A program made the position numbers and the translations under genes. Source: Pseudomonadota bacterium (lineage in GTDB: Bacteria; Pseudomonadota; Gammaproteobacteria; Steroidobacterales; Woeseiaceae). From it: DNA of 59,048 bases. Positions 26,508 to 36,298 of this stretch are shown here, piece after piece. Every line of letters begins with the position of its first letter. Within the stretch, counting starts at the first letter, position 1. The notes under the pieces are model-generated. The model searched no databases, was not told where the DNA came from, and was given only the letters and a program-made list of their open reading frames with translations. The DNA lies in NCBI GenBank assembly GCA_020027645.1, contig JAHKKM010000004.1, forward strand, positions 1 through 59,048, written 5' to 3'.

Positions 26508-29500
26508 ATGAACCGATTCCTGCAAAAACTGGCCAAGGTGGCTGCATACCTCGCGGCGACAATCGTTATTGTGCTGGCGATCGCGGTAGGCCTGTTTCGC
26601 CTGATGCTGCCGCGCCTGCCGGAATACCAGGAACAGATCAAGCACTGGGCAAGTGCCGCGATCGGCATGCAGGTGGAATTTCTGGACATGAATGCACGCT
26701 GGCGCCTGCGCGGACCGGAGCTGAGCTTTCGACGCGCTGTGTTGAGCCGGGTGCCGTCTGACACCCCCCTTTTGCGGGTCGAGGAAGTCAGCGTTGGCGT
26801 GAGCCTGTTGCGCCTGCTGCGGGATCGGGAGCTGGTTGCTGACCGGGTGTTGTTTCAAGGCACTGAGGTATCTGTGGTACTGGCGGACGACGGGACGTGG
26901 AGCGTGCAGGGCATGGCACTCGAGGAACTGACCGGGGGCAGGATTGCGTCAGCGGAAATGGCAGGCGATATCTCGCTGCTTGGCAGCGACATCCTGGTGC
27001 ACTACCAGCATCCCGGACTCGACCAGGTCCTCACCTTCACAATCGAGGATCTCGAGGTCCGGCGTGACCGGGAGCTGATCGCGGTCGATGCCGCCATCGA
27101 TCCGCCGGAGGCGTTCGGCGAGCGGCTCAAGGTCTCGGTGAGTCAGCGGCAGCAGCCGGAATCCAGCCTGTCCTGGCAGTTCTTTATCGAAGGAGCGTCG
27201 CTGAACCTTGCTGCCTGGTCGGCTCTGCAGCCCGACGGACTGCCGGACATCACTTCGGGTGTGGCCAGTGTCAGTCTGTGGATTCAACGCTCGAATGCGG
27301 GTCTGCAAAGCGCCACTGCCAATGTCGTTCTGAGCAACCTTGCGGCAGACAATTCGGGTCCCGGATTTGACGCCAGCGGCCGGCTGGAATTCACACGGGC
27401 AAACGATGGCTGGCTGCTGGCCGGAAGCGAGTTCAGCCTCGACAAAGATGAGGGTGATGCCTGGCCAAAGTCAGAGTGGCAGTTGCAGGCTGGCCTTTCT
27501 GCAACGGGCGCCACCCAATCGTTAAGTGTTGGCGCATCGTACGTGAGGCTGCAGGATCTCAGTGTATTTGCACCCTGGCTGCCCGAGAATCTCCGGGAAC
27601 AGATGGCGCGATTTGCTGCAGACGGAGTCCTGCGCGATTTTTCGTTCACACAGTCGGGACTGGATGTCGGGTCCCCGGCATTTGAGTTGTCGACGCGTTT
27701 TGAGTCCGCCGGCATATTGGCCGTCGATAAGTGGCCGGGTTTGCGCGGTTTCAGTGGCAGTCTGAGAGCCGACTCCGCCGGCGGTCGCATCGAGGTTGAC
27801 TCGGAGGGCCTGGTTTTCACACTGCCGGCAGAGTTGCCCGAACCAGTAATTCTGGATGACGCCACTGGCACGATCATATGGCGCCGAAATGCGGATGGCA
27901 TCATCGTGCTGTCCGACAGTATCCACGTGCGGAACACCGATTTCAGCAGCCAGACCAGTTTGCAGATCAATGCGCCGGCCGACGGCAGTTCGGCGACGAT
28001 CGATCTCCAAAGTGACTGGAGTCTGAATGACATCGGCAGCGTCAGGCGGTATCTGCCCATGCAGGCCATCAAGCCGCCGCTATACCGCTGGCTGACCGGC
28101 GCACTTGTCTCCGGCAGCATTCCGCGCGCCACCACGCGCATCGTCGGTCCGCTGGAGCTATTTCCATTCAGCGGCGCCGAGGGCATCTTTCGTATCGATG
28201 CCGTAGTCACGGACGCCGTTCTCCGCTATTCGGATTTGTGGCCTGCAGCAACCAACATGAACCTGGACATCGTGGTCGACAAGACACGGCTTTACTCGCA
28301 CAAGAATTTCGCAGTCAACGCGGGCAACAGGGTGCAGGATGCGATAATTGAAATCGCCGACCTTCGCAAACCGGTTCTTGAAATCAATGCCTTTGCCACC
28401 GGCACCCTGGAATCCATAAGGGACTTTTCGCGGCAAAGTCCGATAGCCACTGTTTTTGGCGGACAGCTCGATCGTCTCGATGTTGATGGCGATGCGTCTT
28501 TCGATTTGCGGCTGGTGTATCCCATCGCTGAAAAAGAGCAATACGATTTCGAAACGCGTATCCGCGCTAGCAATGGCTCGATTCGCGTCGAGGGGTTTCC
28601 GGCGCCCGTCACCGAATTGAACGGCCTGGTCGTCGTATCGCGAAACGACATCCGTTCGGAGATGCTGTTTGGCCGGTTCCTCGGCGAACCTGTCGATATC
28701 GAGTTGCGGAAAGCAGGCGAAGAGCTGCCGGACTATACCGTCATCGCCACAGCTACCGGGCAGGCAAGCGCCGACGCGATCGTCAACCAGCTTGGCGTAC
28801 CGCTGGGTGAATTCCTCGAGGGATCGACACCTTTCGTCGCGAAGCTGATGTTTCCGGCACGGCAGGAAGAGGAGGGCGCGCCGTTCCGCATAGCGGTCGA
28901 GTCGGAGTTGCAGGGCCTTGCACTGGACTTGCCACCACCGTTCCACAAGGCAGTTGCGGATGTGGCGCCCCTTTCATTTGCGGTCGACATGGCAGGCGGC
29001 AATCGCATCGATTCCAGTGGCAGCTACCGGGAACAGCTGCTCTGGTCACTGTCATTCGAAAACACGGACGACGCGTGGGACTTTGATCGTGGCGTGCTGT
29101 CAGTTGGCGGCAGTCTCCCCGGCATTGCTGACACGCGCGGATTGCACATACAGGGGCAGATGGATGAATTGCGCCTCGATGACTGGCTTGCATTGATGAG
29201 ACGCGGAACCGGAAATGTCGGACTTGGCGACCGGATTCGGTCAATCGATCTGACGATCGACAAGCTGGATGCGATAGGACAGCACCTGATTGCCCAGCGC
29301 GTCGTGGTCAATCGTTCAGCACAGGACTGGGTTGTAGAGCTGAACGGAATCCATGCGGTGGGCACACTCAGCATACCTTACGATTTCTCGGGCGACAGGC
29401 CGATCAGTCTTGATATGCAATTGCTGACTTTGCCCGGCAAAGAGACAGCAACGGAAGACAAGACCGACACAACGGATCCGCGACGCCTGCCTGCAATTGC

Positions 29501-30347
29501 GCTGACCGCAAAGGAGTTTGCATTCGGCGACCGGCACCTCGGCAATTTCAGTGCCCTGTTCGAAAAGACTGCGCGTGGCATCGAGGCAGCAAATGTGTTG
29601 GCCAAGGACGAAAGTTTCACCATCGAAGGTAGTGCCGGATGGGTTATCGACGATCAGGATGCCTCCGGTCAGCGAAGTTTTGTCAATGCCCGGCTGACCA
29701 GCAACGATGTCAACAAGACCATGCAGCGGCTCAACTACGAGCCGGGCATCGTCGGTCAGGACTTGGAGATCCTGCTGGACCTGAACTGGTCGGGTGGACC
29801 GAGAGCCGATTACCTCGAGAAATTGAATGGCGATGTGAGCGTGCGTTTTGGACCGGGACAGCTGAACGATGTGGAGCCCGGGCCTGGCCGCGTATTCGGC
29901 TTGATGAGTATCGTAGCCCTGCCAAGACGACTGTCGCTCGACTTCAGTGATGTTCTTGAAAAGGGCTTCGGTTTTGACGAGATAACCGGCCGGTTTCGTA
30001 TTGCACAAGGCAACGCGTATACCTGCGATCTGTCACTGAAAGGTCCTGCAGCCGACGTCGGTGTGGTTGGACGCGCCGGACTGTCCAGCCGCGATTACAG
30101 TCAGACCGCCGTGGTGAGCGCCAACGTCGGCAACACTTTGCCGGTCGTTGGTGCTGTGGTTGCAGGACCGCAGGTCGCTGCAGCATTGTTGATCTTCTCG
30201 CAGATATTCAAGAAACCGCTGCAGGAAATGGGGCAGATCTATTATGCCATCGACGGTTCCTGGGATGACCCGGCCGTCGATACTACCAACGCCTTGCATT
30301 TTGCCGAGAGCAGCGCACTTGCCGGGTGCCTGAAGACAGCGGAATAG
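26508..30347 (+). CDS. yhdP: AsmA-like intermembrane lipid transport protein YhdP
   Basis: A 1279-aa protein of the DUF3971/AsmA-like family. YhdP forms a long hydrophobic groove bridging the inner and outer membranes and moves phospholipid outward. It has an N-terminal membrane anchor (about residues 10-32), a long periplasmic region rich in beta-strand repeats, and a C-terminal DUF3971-type end with NTLPVVGAVVAGPQVAAALL near 1220. Length is as in E. coli (1266). It occupies the conserved rng-yhdP-nit-tldD order. Confidence 0.93.
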   Translation: MNRFLQKLAKVAAYLAATIVIVLAIAVGLFRLMLPRLPEYQEQIKHWASAAIGMQVEFLDMNARWRLRGPELSFRRAVLSRVPSDTPLLRVEEVSVGVSLLRLLRDRELVADRVLFQGTEVSVVLADDGTWSVQGMALEELTGGRIASAEMAGDISLLGSDILVHYQHPGLDQVLTFTIEDLEVRRDRELIAVDAAIDPPEAFGERLKVSVSQRQQPESSLSWQFFIEGASLNLAAWSALQPDGLPDITSGVASVSLWIQRSNAGLQSATANVVLSNLAADNSGPGFDASGRLEFTRANDGWLLAGSEFSLDKDEGDAWPKSEWQLQAGLSATGATQSLSVGASYVRLQDLSVFAPWLPENLREQMARFAADGVLRDFSFTQSGLDVGSPAFELSTRFESAGILAVDKWPGLRGFSGSLRADSAGGRIEVDSEGLVFTLPAELPEPVILDDATGTIIWRRNADGIIVLSDSIHVRNTDFSSQTSLQINAPADGSSATIDLQSDWSLNDIGSVRRYLPMQAIKPPLYRWLTGALVSGSIPRATTRIVGPLELFPFSGAEGIFRIDAVVTDAVLRYSDLWPAATNMNLDIVVDKTRLYSHKNFAVNAGNRVQDAIIEIADLRKPVLEINAFATGTLESIRDFSRQSPIATVFGGQLDRLDVDGDASFDLRLVYPIAEKEQYDFETRIRASNGSIRVEGFPAPVTELNGLVVVSRNDIRSEMLFGRFLGEPVDIELRKAGEELPDYTVIATATGQASADAIVNQLGVPLGEFLEGSTPFVAKLMFPARQEEEGAPFRIAVESELQGLALDLPPPFHKAVADVAPLSFAVDMAGGNRIDSSGSYREQLLWSLSFENTDDAWDFDRGVLSVGGSLPGIADTRGLHIQGQMDELRLDDWLALMRRGTGNVGLGDRIRSIDLTIDKLDAIGQHLIAQRVVVNRSAQDWVVELNGIHAVGTLSIPYDFSGDRPISLDMQLLTLPGKETATEDKTDTTDPRRLPAIALTAKEFAFGDRHLGNFSALFEKTARGIEAANVLAKDESFTIEGSAGWVIDDQDASGQRSFVNARLTSNDVNKTMQRLNYEPGIVGQDLEILLDLNWSGGPRADYLEKLNGDVSVRFGPGQLNDVEPGPGRVFGLMSIVALPRRLSLDFSDVLEKGFGFDEITGRFRIAQGNAYTCDLSLKGPAADVGVVGRAGLSSRDYSQTAVVSANVGNTLPVVGAVVAGPQVAAALLIFSQIFKKPLQEMGQIYYAIDGSWDDPAVDTTNALHFAESSALAGCLKTAE

Positions 30348-30349
30348 TT

Positions 30350-31189
30350 GTGAGCGGAATGGAACCAGCTGAGCAGATTGTCCGCGTTGCCGCGATCCAG
30401 ATGTGCAGCGGCAATGACAAATGGCGAAATTTGGCCACGGTGGACGCTTTGCTGAAGGTTGCCGCTGCAGACAATTGCCGGCTCGCTGTGCTTCCCGAGA
30501 ATTTTGCGTTTGTCGGTGCCGGGGACAAAGACAAACTGGCGCATGCGGAAAAGGAAGGCGCAGGACCGATCCAGGAATATTTGCGCGATGCCGCCACACG
30601 GTATGGACTGTGGATCGTTGCCGGAAGCCTGCCGCTGCAGTCCGGGCAAGCCGACCGCTGCTTTGGCGCTTCGATGGTCTTTGACGAGCACGGAGTGCTG
30701 CGTGGTTGTTATCGAAAGATGCATTTGTTCGATGTAGATCTTCCCGATCGCAAGGAACGCTATCGTGAATCCGCGAGCATGGCCCATGGAGCGCTGCCCG
30801 TGACAATTGACACGGCAATCGGGCGACTGGGATTGTCGATCTGTTACGATGTGCGCTTTCCGGAGCTGTATCGACGACTGACGGATGACGGTGCAGTGGC
30901 TTTCTCGATTCCGGCCGCATTTACCAGCGTCACAGGCGCTGCCCACTGGCATGTGCTGCTGCGGGCAAGGGCGATCGAGAATCTCGCCTACGTAATAGCT
31001 CCCGGGCAATTCGGCCAGCACCCGAACGGCCGCAAGACCTACGGTCATTCGCTGATCGTCGACCCATGGGGAACGGTGCTGGCGGAGCAGGTTGCAGGTG
31101 AGGGCGTCGTGGTGGCTGCACTGGATACAGCCTTGCCTGCAAGACTTCGAACGGAATTTCCGGCCCTGCAACATCGCAGGCTGAAGTGA
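30350..31189 (+). CDS. Nitrilase-family amidase (Nit1/NitA-like)
   Basis: A 279-aa carbon-nitrogen hydrolase. The catalytic triad is E50 (LPENF), K123 (YRKMHLFD) and C165 ([15 protein letters not shown]). The last motif is characteristic of the Nit1 branch that hydrolyses deaminated glutathione, a metabolite-repair reaction. I start at GTG 30350, two bases after the yhdP stop with a purine-rich stretch upstream; ATG at 30359 is possible. tldD follows 7 bases later. Confidence 0.92.
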   Translation: MSGMEPAEQIVRVAAIQMCSGNDKWRNLATVDALLKVAAADNCRLAVLPENFAFVGAGDKDKLAHAEKEGAGPIQEYLRDAATRYGLWIVAGSLPLQSGQADRCFGASMVFDEHGVLRGCYRKMHLFDVDLPDRKERYRESASMAHGALPVTIDTAIGRLGLSICYDVRFPELYRRLTDDGAVAFSIPAAFTSVTGAAHWHVLLRARAIENLAYVIAPGQFGQHPNGRKTYGHSLIVDPWGTVLAEQVAGEGVVVAALDTALPARLRTEFPALQHRRLK

Positions 31190-31196
31190 GAATGAA

Positions 31197-32657
31197 ATGA
31201 TTGCAACCGACAAACCGGTTGAGTACGCCATCGATACTGTGATCTCGAGAATGCTCGAGCCCGCCGGCCTGCAGCAAGGGCATTTGAACGAGGCTCTTGG
31301 ATCGATCAATCGGCGTGACGTCGATGCGGCAGACCTTTATTTCCAGATCAGCCGCCAGGAAAGCTGGTCCATGGAAGACGGGCGTATCAAGGAAGGCAGT
31401 TTCAATCTCGACCAGGGTGTGGGTGTGCGCGCCGTCTGCGGCGAGAAAACCGGGTTTGCCTATTCAGACGAGATCCAGTTACCTGCGCTGCTTGAAGCAG
31501 CGGGCGCGGCGCGCGCTATATCGCGTCAAGGACAGTCGCGTTCCGTGCAGGTCGGCCCGGGAACGCGACCGCATGCTTTGTACGCGGCGACGGATCCGAT
31601 CACCAGCATAAGTGACGAGCAAAAGACGGCGCTGTTACGCCGAATCGAAAACGCCACTCGCGCTCTCGACAAGCGGGTCGAGCAGGTCATCGTGAGTCTC
31701 AGCAGCAATCAGGATCTGATCTTGATTGCCGCGGCGGACGGAACGCTCGCAGCGGACATTCGGCCGCTGGTGCGGATGAATGTCAGCGTTATTGTCGAGG
31801 AAAACGGTCGTCGCGAGCAGGGCTATGCCGGGGGCGGCGCGCGCCGCGATCTCGACTACTTTCTGGAAAGCGACCGGCCGATGGAATACGCGCGGGAAGC
31901 GGTGCGCCAGGCCCTGCTGCAACTGGATGCCGACCCTGCCCCAGCCGGGCCGATGCCGGTTGTGCTCGGTCCCGGCTGGCCCGGCATTCTGTTGCACGAA
32001 GCTGTCGGGCATGGACTGGAGGGGGATTTCAACCGCAAGGGCACGTCGGCCTTCAGCGGGCGGGTCGGTCAGCTGGTTGCTTCGCCGCTTTGCACGATTG
32101 TCGATGACGGCACCTTGCCGAATCGCCGCGGCTCGCTTTCGGTTGACGACGAGGGCACGCCAGGGCAATACAATGTGCTGGTGGAGAACGGCATCCTGCG
32201 CGGCTATATGCAGGATCGCCTGAATGCGCGGCTTATGGGTGTTGCACCGACCGGTAACGGCAGGCGGGAATCTTACGCACATATCCCGATGCCGCGAATG
32301 ACCAATACCTACATGCTGGCCGGACCGCACGACCCGGCGGAAATAATTCAGTCGGTGAGCAAAGGCCTGTATGCACCGGTATTCGGCGGCGGACAGGTAG
32401 ACATTACTTCCGGAAAATTCGTGTTCTCCGCCACCGAAGCGTACCTGATCGAAAACGGCAAACTGACACGTCCGGTCAAGGGCGCCATGCTGATTGGCGA
32501 CGGCCCGGCCGTTCTGCAGAAGATCTCGATGGTCGGCAATGACCTTCAATTCGATACGGGCGTGGGAACCTGCGGCAAGGACGGACAGTCAGTGCCGGTG
32601 GGTGTCGGACAACCGACTCTGAAGATCGACGAACTGACGGTGGGTGGCACTGCCTGA
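31197..32657 (+). CDS. tldD: Metalloprotease TldD
   Basis: TldD is the catalytic subunit of the TldD/TldE (PmbA) protease, which trims modified peptides such as microcin B17 and matures some RiPPs. The 486-aa product has the zinc motif H267-E268-A-V-G-H272 ([13 protein letters not shown]) and the C-terminal [17 protein letters not shown] with the third-ligand Cys. The ATG at 31197 is selected. The partner pmbA lies 4.2 kb downstream rather than close by. Confidence 0.97.
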   Translation: MIATDKPVEYAIDTVISRMLEPAGLQQGHLNEALGSINRRDVDAADLYFQISRQESWSMEDGRIKEGSFNLDQGVGVRAVCGEKTGFAYSDEIQLPALLEAAGAARAISRQGQSRSVQVGPGTRPHALYAATDPITSISDEQKTALLRRIENATRALDKRVEQVIVSLSSNQDLILIAAADGTLAADIRPLVRMNVSVIVEENGRREQGYAGGGARRDLDYFLESDRPMEYAREAVRQALLQLDADPAPAGPMPVVLGPGWPGILLHEAVGHGLEGDFNRKGTSAFSGRVGQLVASPLCTIVDDGTLPNRRGSLSVDDEGTPGQYNVLVENGILRGYMQDRLNARLMGVAPTGNGRRESYAHIPMPRMTNTYMLAGPHDPAEIIQSVSKGLYAPVFGGGQVDITSGKFVFSATEAYLIENGKLTRPVKGAMLIGDGPAVLQKISMVGNDLQFDTGVGTCGKDGQSVPVGVGQPTLKIDELTVGGTA

Positions 32658-32770
32658 CCTCGCTCACCATCTGACATAAGCAGCTGCGCGCTCAATGCTT
32701 TGTGATTCGCTTCACTGCGGAAACATTATGTCGATAGTAGATTGGCACGTCACACGGAGGAGACGTGATC

Positions 32771-32941
32771 ATGGCTTGGGAAAACACTGTCACGGAGAAG
32801 GAAATGGACGACACTTCTCTGCAGTTTGTGCAGGGACTGCACAAGGACTTGAAAGAAGTCGAGCAGGATCTGGCGGTCGACGGCCTCTCGGAATCGATAC
32901 TGTCATGGATACTCGGAATTCTGCGTAGCGGCAGATCCTGA
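32771..32941 (+). CDS. Small 56-aa protein with strong ribosome binding site
   Basis: An open frame of 56 codons from ATG 32771 to TGA 32939-32941. AGGAG at 32758-32762 (within ACGGAGGAG) sits 8 bases upstream of the ATG, one of the best Shine-Dalgarno sequences in the window. The product begins MAWENTVTEKEMDDTSLQFV, is charged and helical in the middle (HKDLKEVEQDL), and ends with an amphipathic SILSWILGILRSG. No family is recognised. A 77-codon frame overlapping it (32695-32928) has no such start signal and a Cys/His/Arg-rich, shadow-like product. The flanks 32658-32770 and 32942-33075 show nothing else clear. Confidence 0.6.
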   Translation: MAWENTVTEKEMDDTSLQFVQGLHKDLKEVEQDLAVDGLSESILSWILGILRSGRS

Positions 32942-33075
32942 CAGCCGTCTGGCGTTTTTAGCCTGTAAATTCATCGACATACAAGCCATCTGGGCAGCTT
33001 TGGCCCGGGCAAAGACTGGACTATTGCACCGCGGAACGGGACAATGTCCTACGCCGAATTTGCCGGGGATGGACT

Positions 33076-33294
33076 ATGTGGGTGTCGAGACCGATCTATG
33101 AAAGTCTCCCGTATTTCTACATCATTGCCGGTGCGCTGACACTTGCCGCTTCGATGTATCTAGGTCACTGGTACTGGCCGACCATTTGTTTTTTCGTTGG
33201 CCTGGCGAGCCTGGTCGGGGGCCTGGTCGTGCTGCTGAAACGGCGCGATTTTCGCCATACCGACCGGCGCTCGACGAGAACGCCCAATCCCTGA
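33076..33294 (+). CDS. Small two-helix membrane protein
   Basis: A 72-aa protein with two hydrophobic segments (about residues 11-28 and 33-54) and a basic, Arg-rich tail (KRRDFRHTDRRSTRT) that would face the cytoplasm. The purine-rich GGGGATGGA upstream of ATG 33076 serves as ribosome binding site. No family is recognised. It converges on the AAA-FHA gene, with CAGGCT-N5-AGCCTG at 33300-33316 at the junction. Confidence 0.65.
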   Translation: MWVSRPIYESLPYFYIIAGALTLAASMYLGHWYWPTICFFVGLASLVGGLVVLLKRRDFRHTDRRSTRTPNP

Positions 33295-33307
33295 ACCCGC
33301 AGGCTCT

Positions 33308-34528
33308 TCAAGCCTGGTGCTCGCTGACCGCCTGACCGATCTCCGGTTTGCTCTTCTGTTCTTCACGCAGATCAAAATACACCAGGTCGTGGATACCCAG
33401 TGATACGGAATCACCGTGACTGAGCCGATACTTCTTGACCCGCCTCTCGGCGACGTACACGCCGTTGGTACTGTTCAGATCCTCGATGGTGCAACCGGTT
33501 TCATCGAAAGTCAGCTGGGCGTGGTGCCTGCTGACGAACTTGCTCTTGATAAAGATTTCGTTATCCGGTGATCGGCCCACAATGATGCGACCAGGTCCGA
33601 ACAAATGCTCGGACAACAGCTTGCCTTTGCTGCGCACTTCGATTCGTGTGATGTGCGATGTGTCGGCGACCGGAACCGGTTGCATCAGTTCCCTGAACTT
33701 GCCGGTACTCTGCTCGTGCTCCTGCCAGCTGAGTTCTTCGACCGCCGCTTTCAAGTCAGCTTCATCGACCACGGATTTGCTGTCTGCGAATGCACAAAGC
33801 AGGGCGGTATCGCACAAGGTATTGACGAGACGCGGCACGCCACCGGTGTACCGGTGGATCAGGTCGTAGGCGCCCTCGGTGAACAAACCGGGTTCCAGTC
33901 GGCCGGCAACCGACAGCCGGTGCGCTATATATTCACGCGTTTCACGCTTGTCCAATGGTCCGAGGTGGAAGCGGAGACGCACGCGCTGTACCAGCTGTTT
34001 GAGATTTGGTGAGTCCAGCGTTTCCTTGAGTTCCGGCTGACCGGCAAGGATGATCCGCAGCACTTTCTCCTTGTGTGTCTCGATTCCGGACAACAGCCGG
34101 ATCTCCTCCAGCACCTTCGTGCTCAGGTTCTGTGCTTCGTCGACAATCAACAGGACCTTCTTGTCATTCGAGTACTGTTCGATAAGGAACATGTTCAACA
34201 TGTCGAGCAATTCGACTTTTCGCTTGTTGAAAGGCTTGAAGCCGAATTCTGTGAGAACAGCCTGCAGGAACTGCGAGGGTGACAGCTGGGTCTGGGAGAT
34301 GACTGCATAGACCACGTCGTCGCCGAGCTCCGAAAGAAAAGACTGCAGCAGTGTTGTTTTACCGGACCCTATTTCGCCTGTAATGACGACAAACCCGTCG
34401 GCAAGCCAGATGGTCGACTCCATGTAGGCCTTGGCCCTTGCGTGTTGCTTGCTCCAGTAAAGGAACTCCGGGTCCGGAGTCAACCGAAACGGCTGTTCTT
34501 TGAATTTGAAGTGTTCAAGATATGACAT
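33308..34528 (-). CDS. ExeA/GspA-type AAA ATPase fused to an FHA domain
   Basis: A 406-aa protein. The N-terminal half is an AAA ATPase of the ExeA/GspA type. It starts MSYLEHFKFKEQPFRLTPDP, a family signature, with Walker A GEIGSGKTTL at residues 51-60, Walker B LLIVDEAQNL near 125, and YTGGVPRLVNTLCD as sensor 2. The C-terminal ~100 residues form an FHA phosphothreonine-binding domain (IIVGRSPDNEIFI, SRHHAQL, DLNSTNGVYV). GspA normally ends in a peptidoglycan-binding domain, absent here, and no gspB is near. It may couple ATPase action to a Thr-phosphorylated partner. ATG 34528 follows the family; a longer frame extends through the promoter. Confidence 0.9.
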   Translation of the reverse strand: MSYLEHFKFKEQPFRLTPDPEFLYWSKQHARAKAYMESTIWLADGFVVITGEIGSGKTTLLQSFLSELGDDVVYAVISQTQLSPSQFLQAVLTEFGFKPFNKRKVELLDMLNMFLIEQYSNDKKVLLIVDEAQNLSTKVLEEIRLLSGIETHKEKVLRIILAGQPELKETLDSPNLKQLVQRVRLRFHLGPLDKRETREYIAHRLSVAGRLEPGLFTEGAYDLIHRYTGGVPRLVNTLCDTALLCAFADSKSVVDEADLKAAVEELSWQEHEQSTGKFRELMQPVPVADTSHITRIEVRSKGKLLSEHLFGPGRIIVGRSPDNEIFIKSKFVSRHHAQLTFDETGCTIEDLNSTNGVYVAERRVKKYRLSHGDSVSLGIHDLVYFDLREEQKSKPEIGQAVSEHQA

Positions 34529-34595
34529 TGCGCGGAAACTTAAACTCTGTCGGCCCTGTATTTTTCTTGGTGTTAGTCTGGCGACTTCGTGGCGT

Positions 34596-34601
34596 ATTAT
34601 A
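34596..34601 (-). promoter_or_regulatory. Consensus -10 box upstream of the AAA-FHA gene
   Basis: On the minus strand the hexamer TATAAT (34601-34596) is a perfect -10, in an AT-rich patch about 68 bases upstream of the gene's ATG. The -35 at a 17-base distance is poor, so an activator or an extended element may help. Confidence 0.5.
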
Positions 34602-34662
34602 CATTTTACAATGCCCCGCCACCTCGATTCGCGCACGATTCCTGCCGGAGTTTGCCGATTTC

Positions 34663-35751
34663 TCAAACGGCAATATGATGCTCGAGCGAGGCCAATCTCT
34701 GGTCCAGCGTCAGCTGGTCGTCTGCAAGCAAGGTGAGATGGCCCAGTTTGCGGCCCGGACGAGGCGATTTCCCGTAGTCGTGCAGGAACCAGGGGAAATG
34801 CCGGGGCAGAGTTTTTCTGTCCGGCATGCTGCCGATCAGGTTCAGCATGCCGGCATAGCCAATCGACGCCGTATCGCCGAGCGGCATGTCGAAAATCGCA
34901 CGAACGTGGTTCTCGAATTGGCTGGTCACGGCTCCTTCGATGGTCCAGTGTCCCGAGTTGTGTACGCGTGGCGCAAATTCATTGGCAAGCAGCGCATTAC
35001 CAGCGGCAAACATCTCGAGTGCCAGCACACCGACGTAATCGAGGCGCTCCAGCAAGGACTTGGTGTATGAACGCGCGGCCTCCAGTAACGCGGTGCTCCT
35101 CGACGGGGCACACGAGACTCGAAGAATGCCGTCGCGGTGGCGATTCTCCGTCAGTGCGTAAGTGACGACATCGCCGTTGGCCCGGCGCACGCCGATGAGG
35201 GAGACCTCGTAATCGAAATCAATCCATTGTTCGGCGATCAGTGCAGCGGGCCCTAGGGTCCGCCACGCAGCATCCAGATCGGCCGCTGAACGAATCACGA
35301 ACTGTCCCTTGCCGTCATAGCCCAGTGTGCGTGTCTTCAGGACCAGCGGCAGACCGAGTGACTCTGCCGTTTCGGTGAGATCCGCCGCCGAATCGATCCT
35401 TGCATAGCGCGGCACCGGGATTTGCAGGGAATCGAACAATTGCTTTTCGCGCCACCGGTCCTGTGCGTACCGAAGTGCGGCAGGCGGCGGAAACACCGGA
35501 ACACGTGCTGCAATTGCGAGCACGGTCGCTACCGGCACGTTCTCGAATTCATAGGTGATCACGTCGGACGCAGCCGCCAGGCGCGCCAGGCCCTCCTCAC
35601 TGTCGAACGGACTTGAGATGACCGGTCCGACGGTGGCCGCCGGAGGATCGGTAGCGGGATCGAGAAACGTGACACTGATGCCGAGGTGCCTGGCTGCAAT
35701 GCCCAGCATCTGGCCGAGCTGGCCGGCGCCGATTACGCCCAGTCTTTTCAA
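34663..35751 (-). CDS. purK: N5-carboxyaminoimidazole ribonucleotide synthase
   Basis: PurK is an ATP-grasp enzyme that carboxylates AIR to N5-CAIR in purine synthesis. The 362-aa product has the N-terminal GAGQLGQMLGIAARHLGI dinucleotide-like loop, the ATP-grasp core LKTRTLGYDGKGQFVI, and the C-terminal NEFAPRVHNSGHWTIEGA signature. The start must be TTG at 35751, three bases after the purE stop (minus strand), so translation is coupled to purE. Confidence 0.96.
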   Translation of the reverse strand: MKRLGVIGAGQLGQMLGIAARHLGISVTFLDPATDPPAATVGPVISSPFDSEEGLARLAAASDVITYEFENVPVATVLAIAARVPVFPPPAALRYAQDRWREKQLFDSLQIPVPRYARIDSAADLTETAESLGLPLVLKTRTLGYDGKGQFVIRSAADLDAAWRTLGPAALIAEQWIDFDYEVSLIGVRRANGDVVTYALTENRHRDGILRVSCAPSRSTALLEAARSYTKSLLERLDYVGVLALEMFAAGNALLANEFAPRVHNSGHWTIEGAVTSQFENHVRAIFDMPLGDTASIGYAGMLNLIGSMPDRKTLPRHFPWFLHDYGKSPRPGRKLGHLTLLADDQLTLDQRLASLEHHIAV

Positions 35752-35754
35752 GGG

Positions 35755-36249
35755 TCAGGAGTCGTTGCGCGGCTTGTCGTCAGCGAGCACTGCATCGGTT
35801 TGCTGCTGGCGCCACGCTCCGAGTGCCGTGGCAACTTTCGTGTCGCTGATGGCCAGAATGGCCGCCGCGTGCAGCGCCGCATTGATTGCTCCGGACTTGC
35901 CGATTGCCATGCAGGCCACGGGCACCCCCGCGGGCATTTGCACGATCGACAGCAGGGAGTCCATGCCCCTCAGTGCTTTTGATTGCACGGGGACGCCCAA
36001 CACCGGCAGTAGCGTTTTTGCGGCCGTCATGCCGGGAAGATGTGCCGCACCACCTGCGCCGGCGATGATGACCTGCAGTCCGCGCGACTGGGCGCTGCTT
36101 GCGTATTCAAACAGCAGATCCGGCGTACGGTGCGCTGACACGACACGCACCTCGTGCGGTATGCCAAGCGTGTCGAGCATCTCGCTCGCATGACGCATCG
36201 TGTCCCAGTCCGAACGGGAACCCATCACAAGACCAATTTTGGGTTTCAT
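35755..36249 (-). CDS. purE: N5-carboxyaminoimidazole ribonucleotide mutase
   Basis: PurE converts N5-CAIR to CAIR, the step after PurK. The 164-aa product carries [22 protein letters not shown] and [12 protein letters not shown], the class I active-site elements. ATG at 36249 opens the purE-purK unit. The conserved octamer fold sequence [20 protein letters not shown] is intact. Confidence 0.97.
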   Translation of the reverse strand: MKPKIGLVMGSRSDWDTMRHASEMLDTLGIPHEVRVVSAHRTPDLLFEYASSAQSRGLQVIIAGAGGAAHLPGMTAAKTLLPVLGVPVQSKALRGMDSLLSIVQMPAGVPVACMAIGKSGAINAALHAAAILAISDTKVATALGAWRQQQTDAVLADDKPRNDS

Positions 36250-36298
36250 AGTGCCTTAGGTTGCAGCAGCGCGAGGGCAGAAAGCGTGCATTCTAGCG

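Noticed and set aside
32695-32928. 77-codon frame overlapping the 56-aa gene
   Set aside because: It has no ribosome binding site, and its Cys/His/Arg-rich product looks like an out-of-frame reading of the smaller gene.
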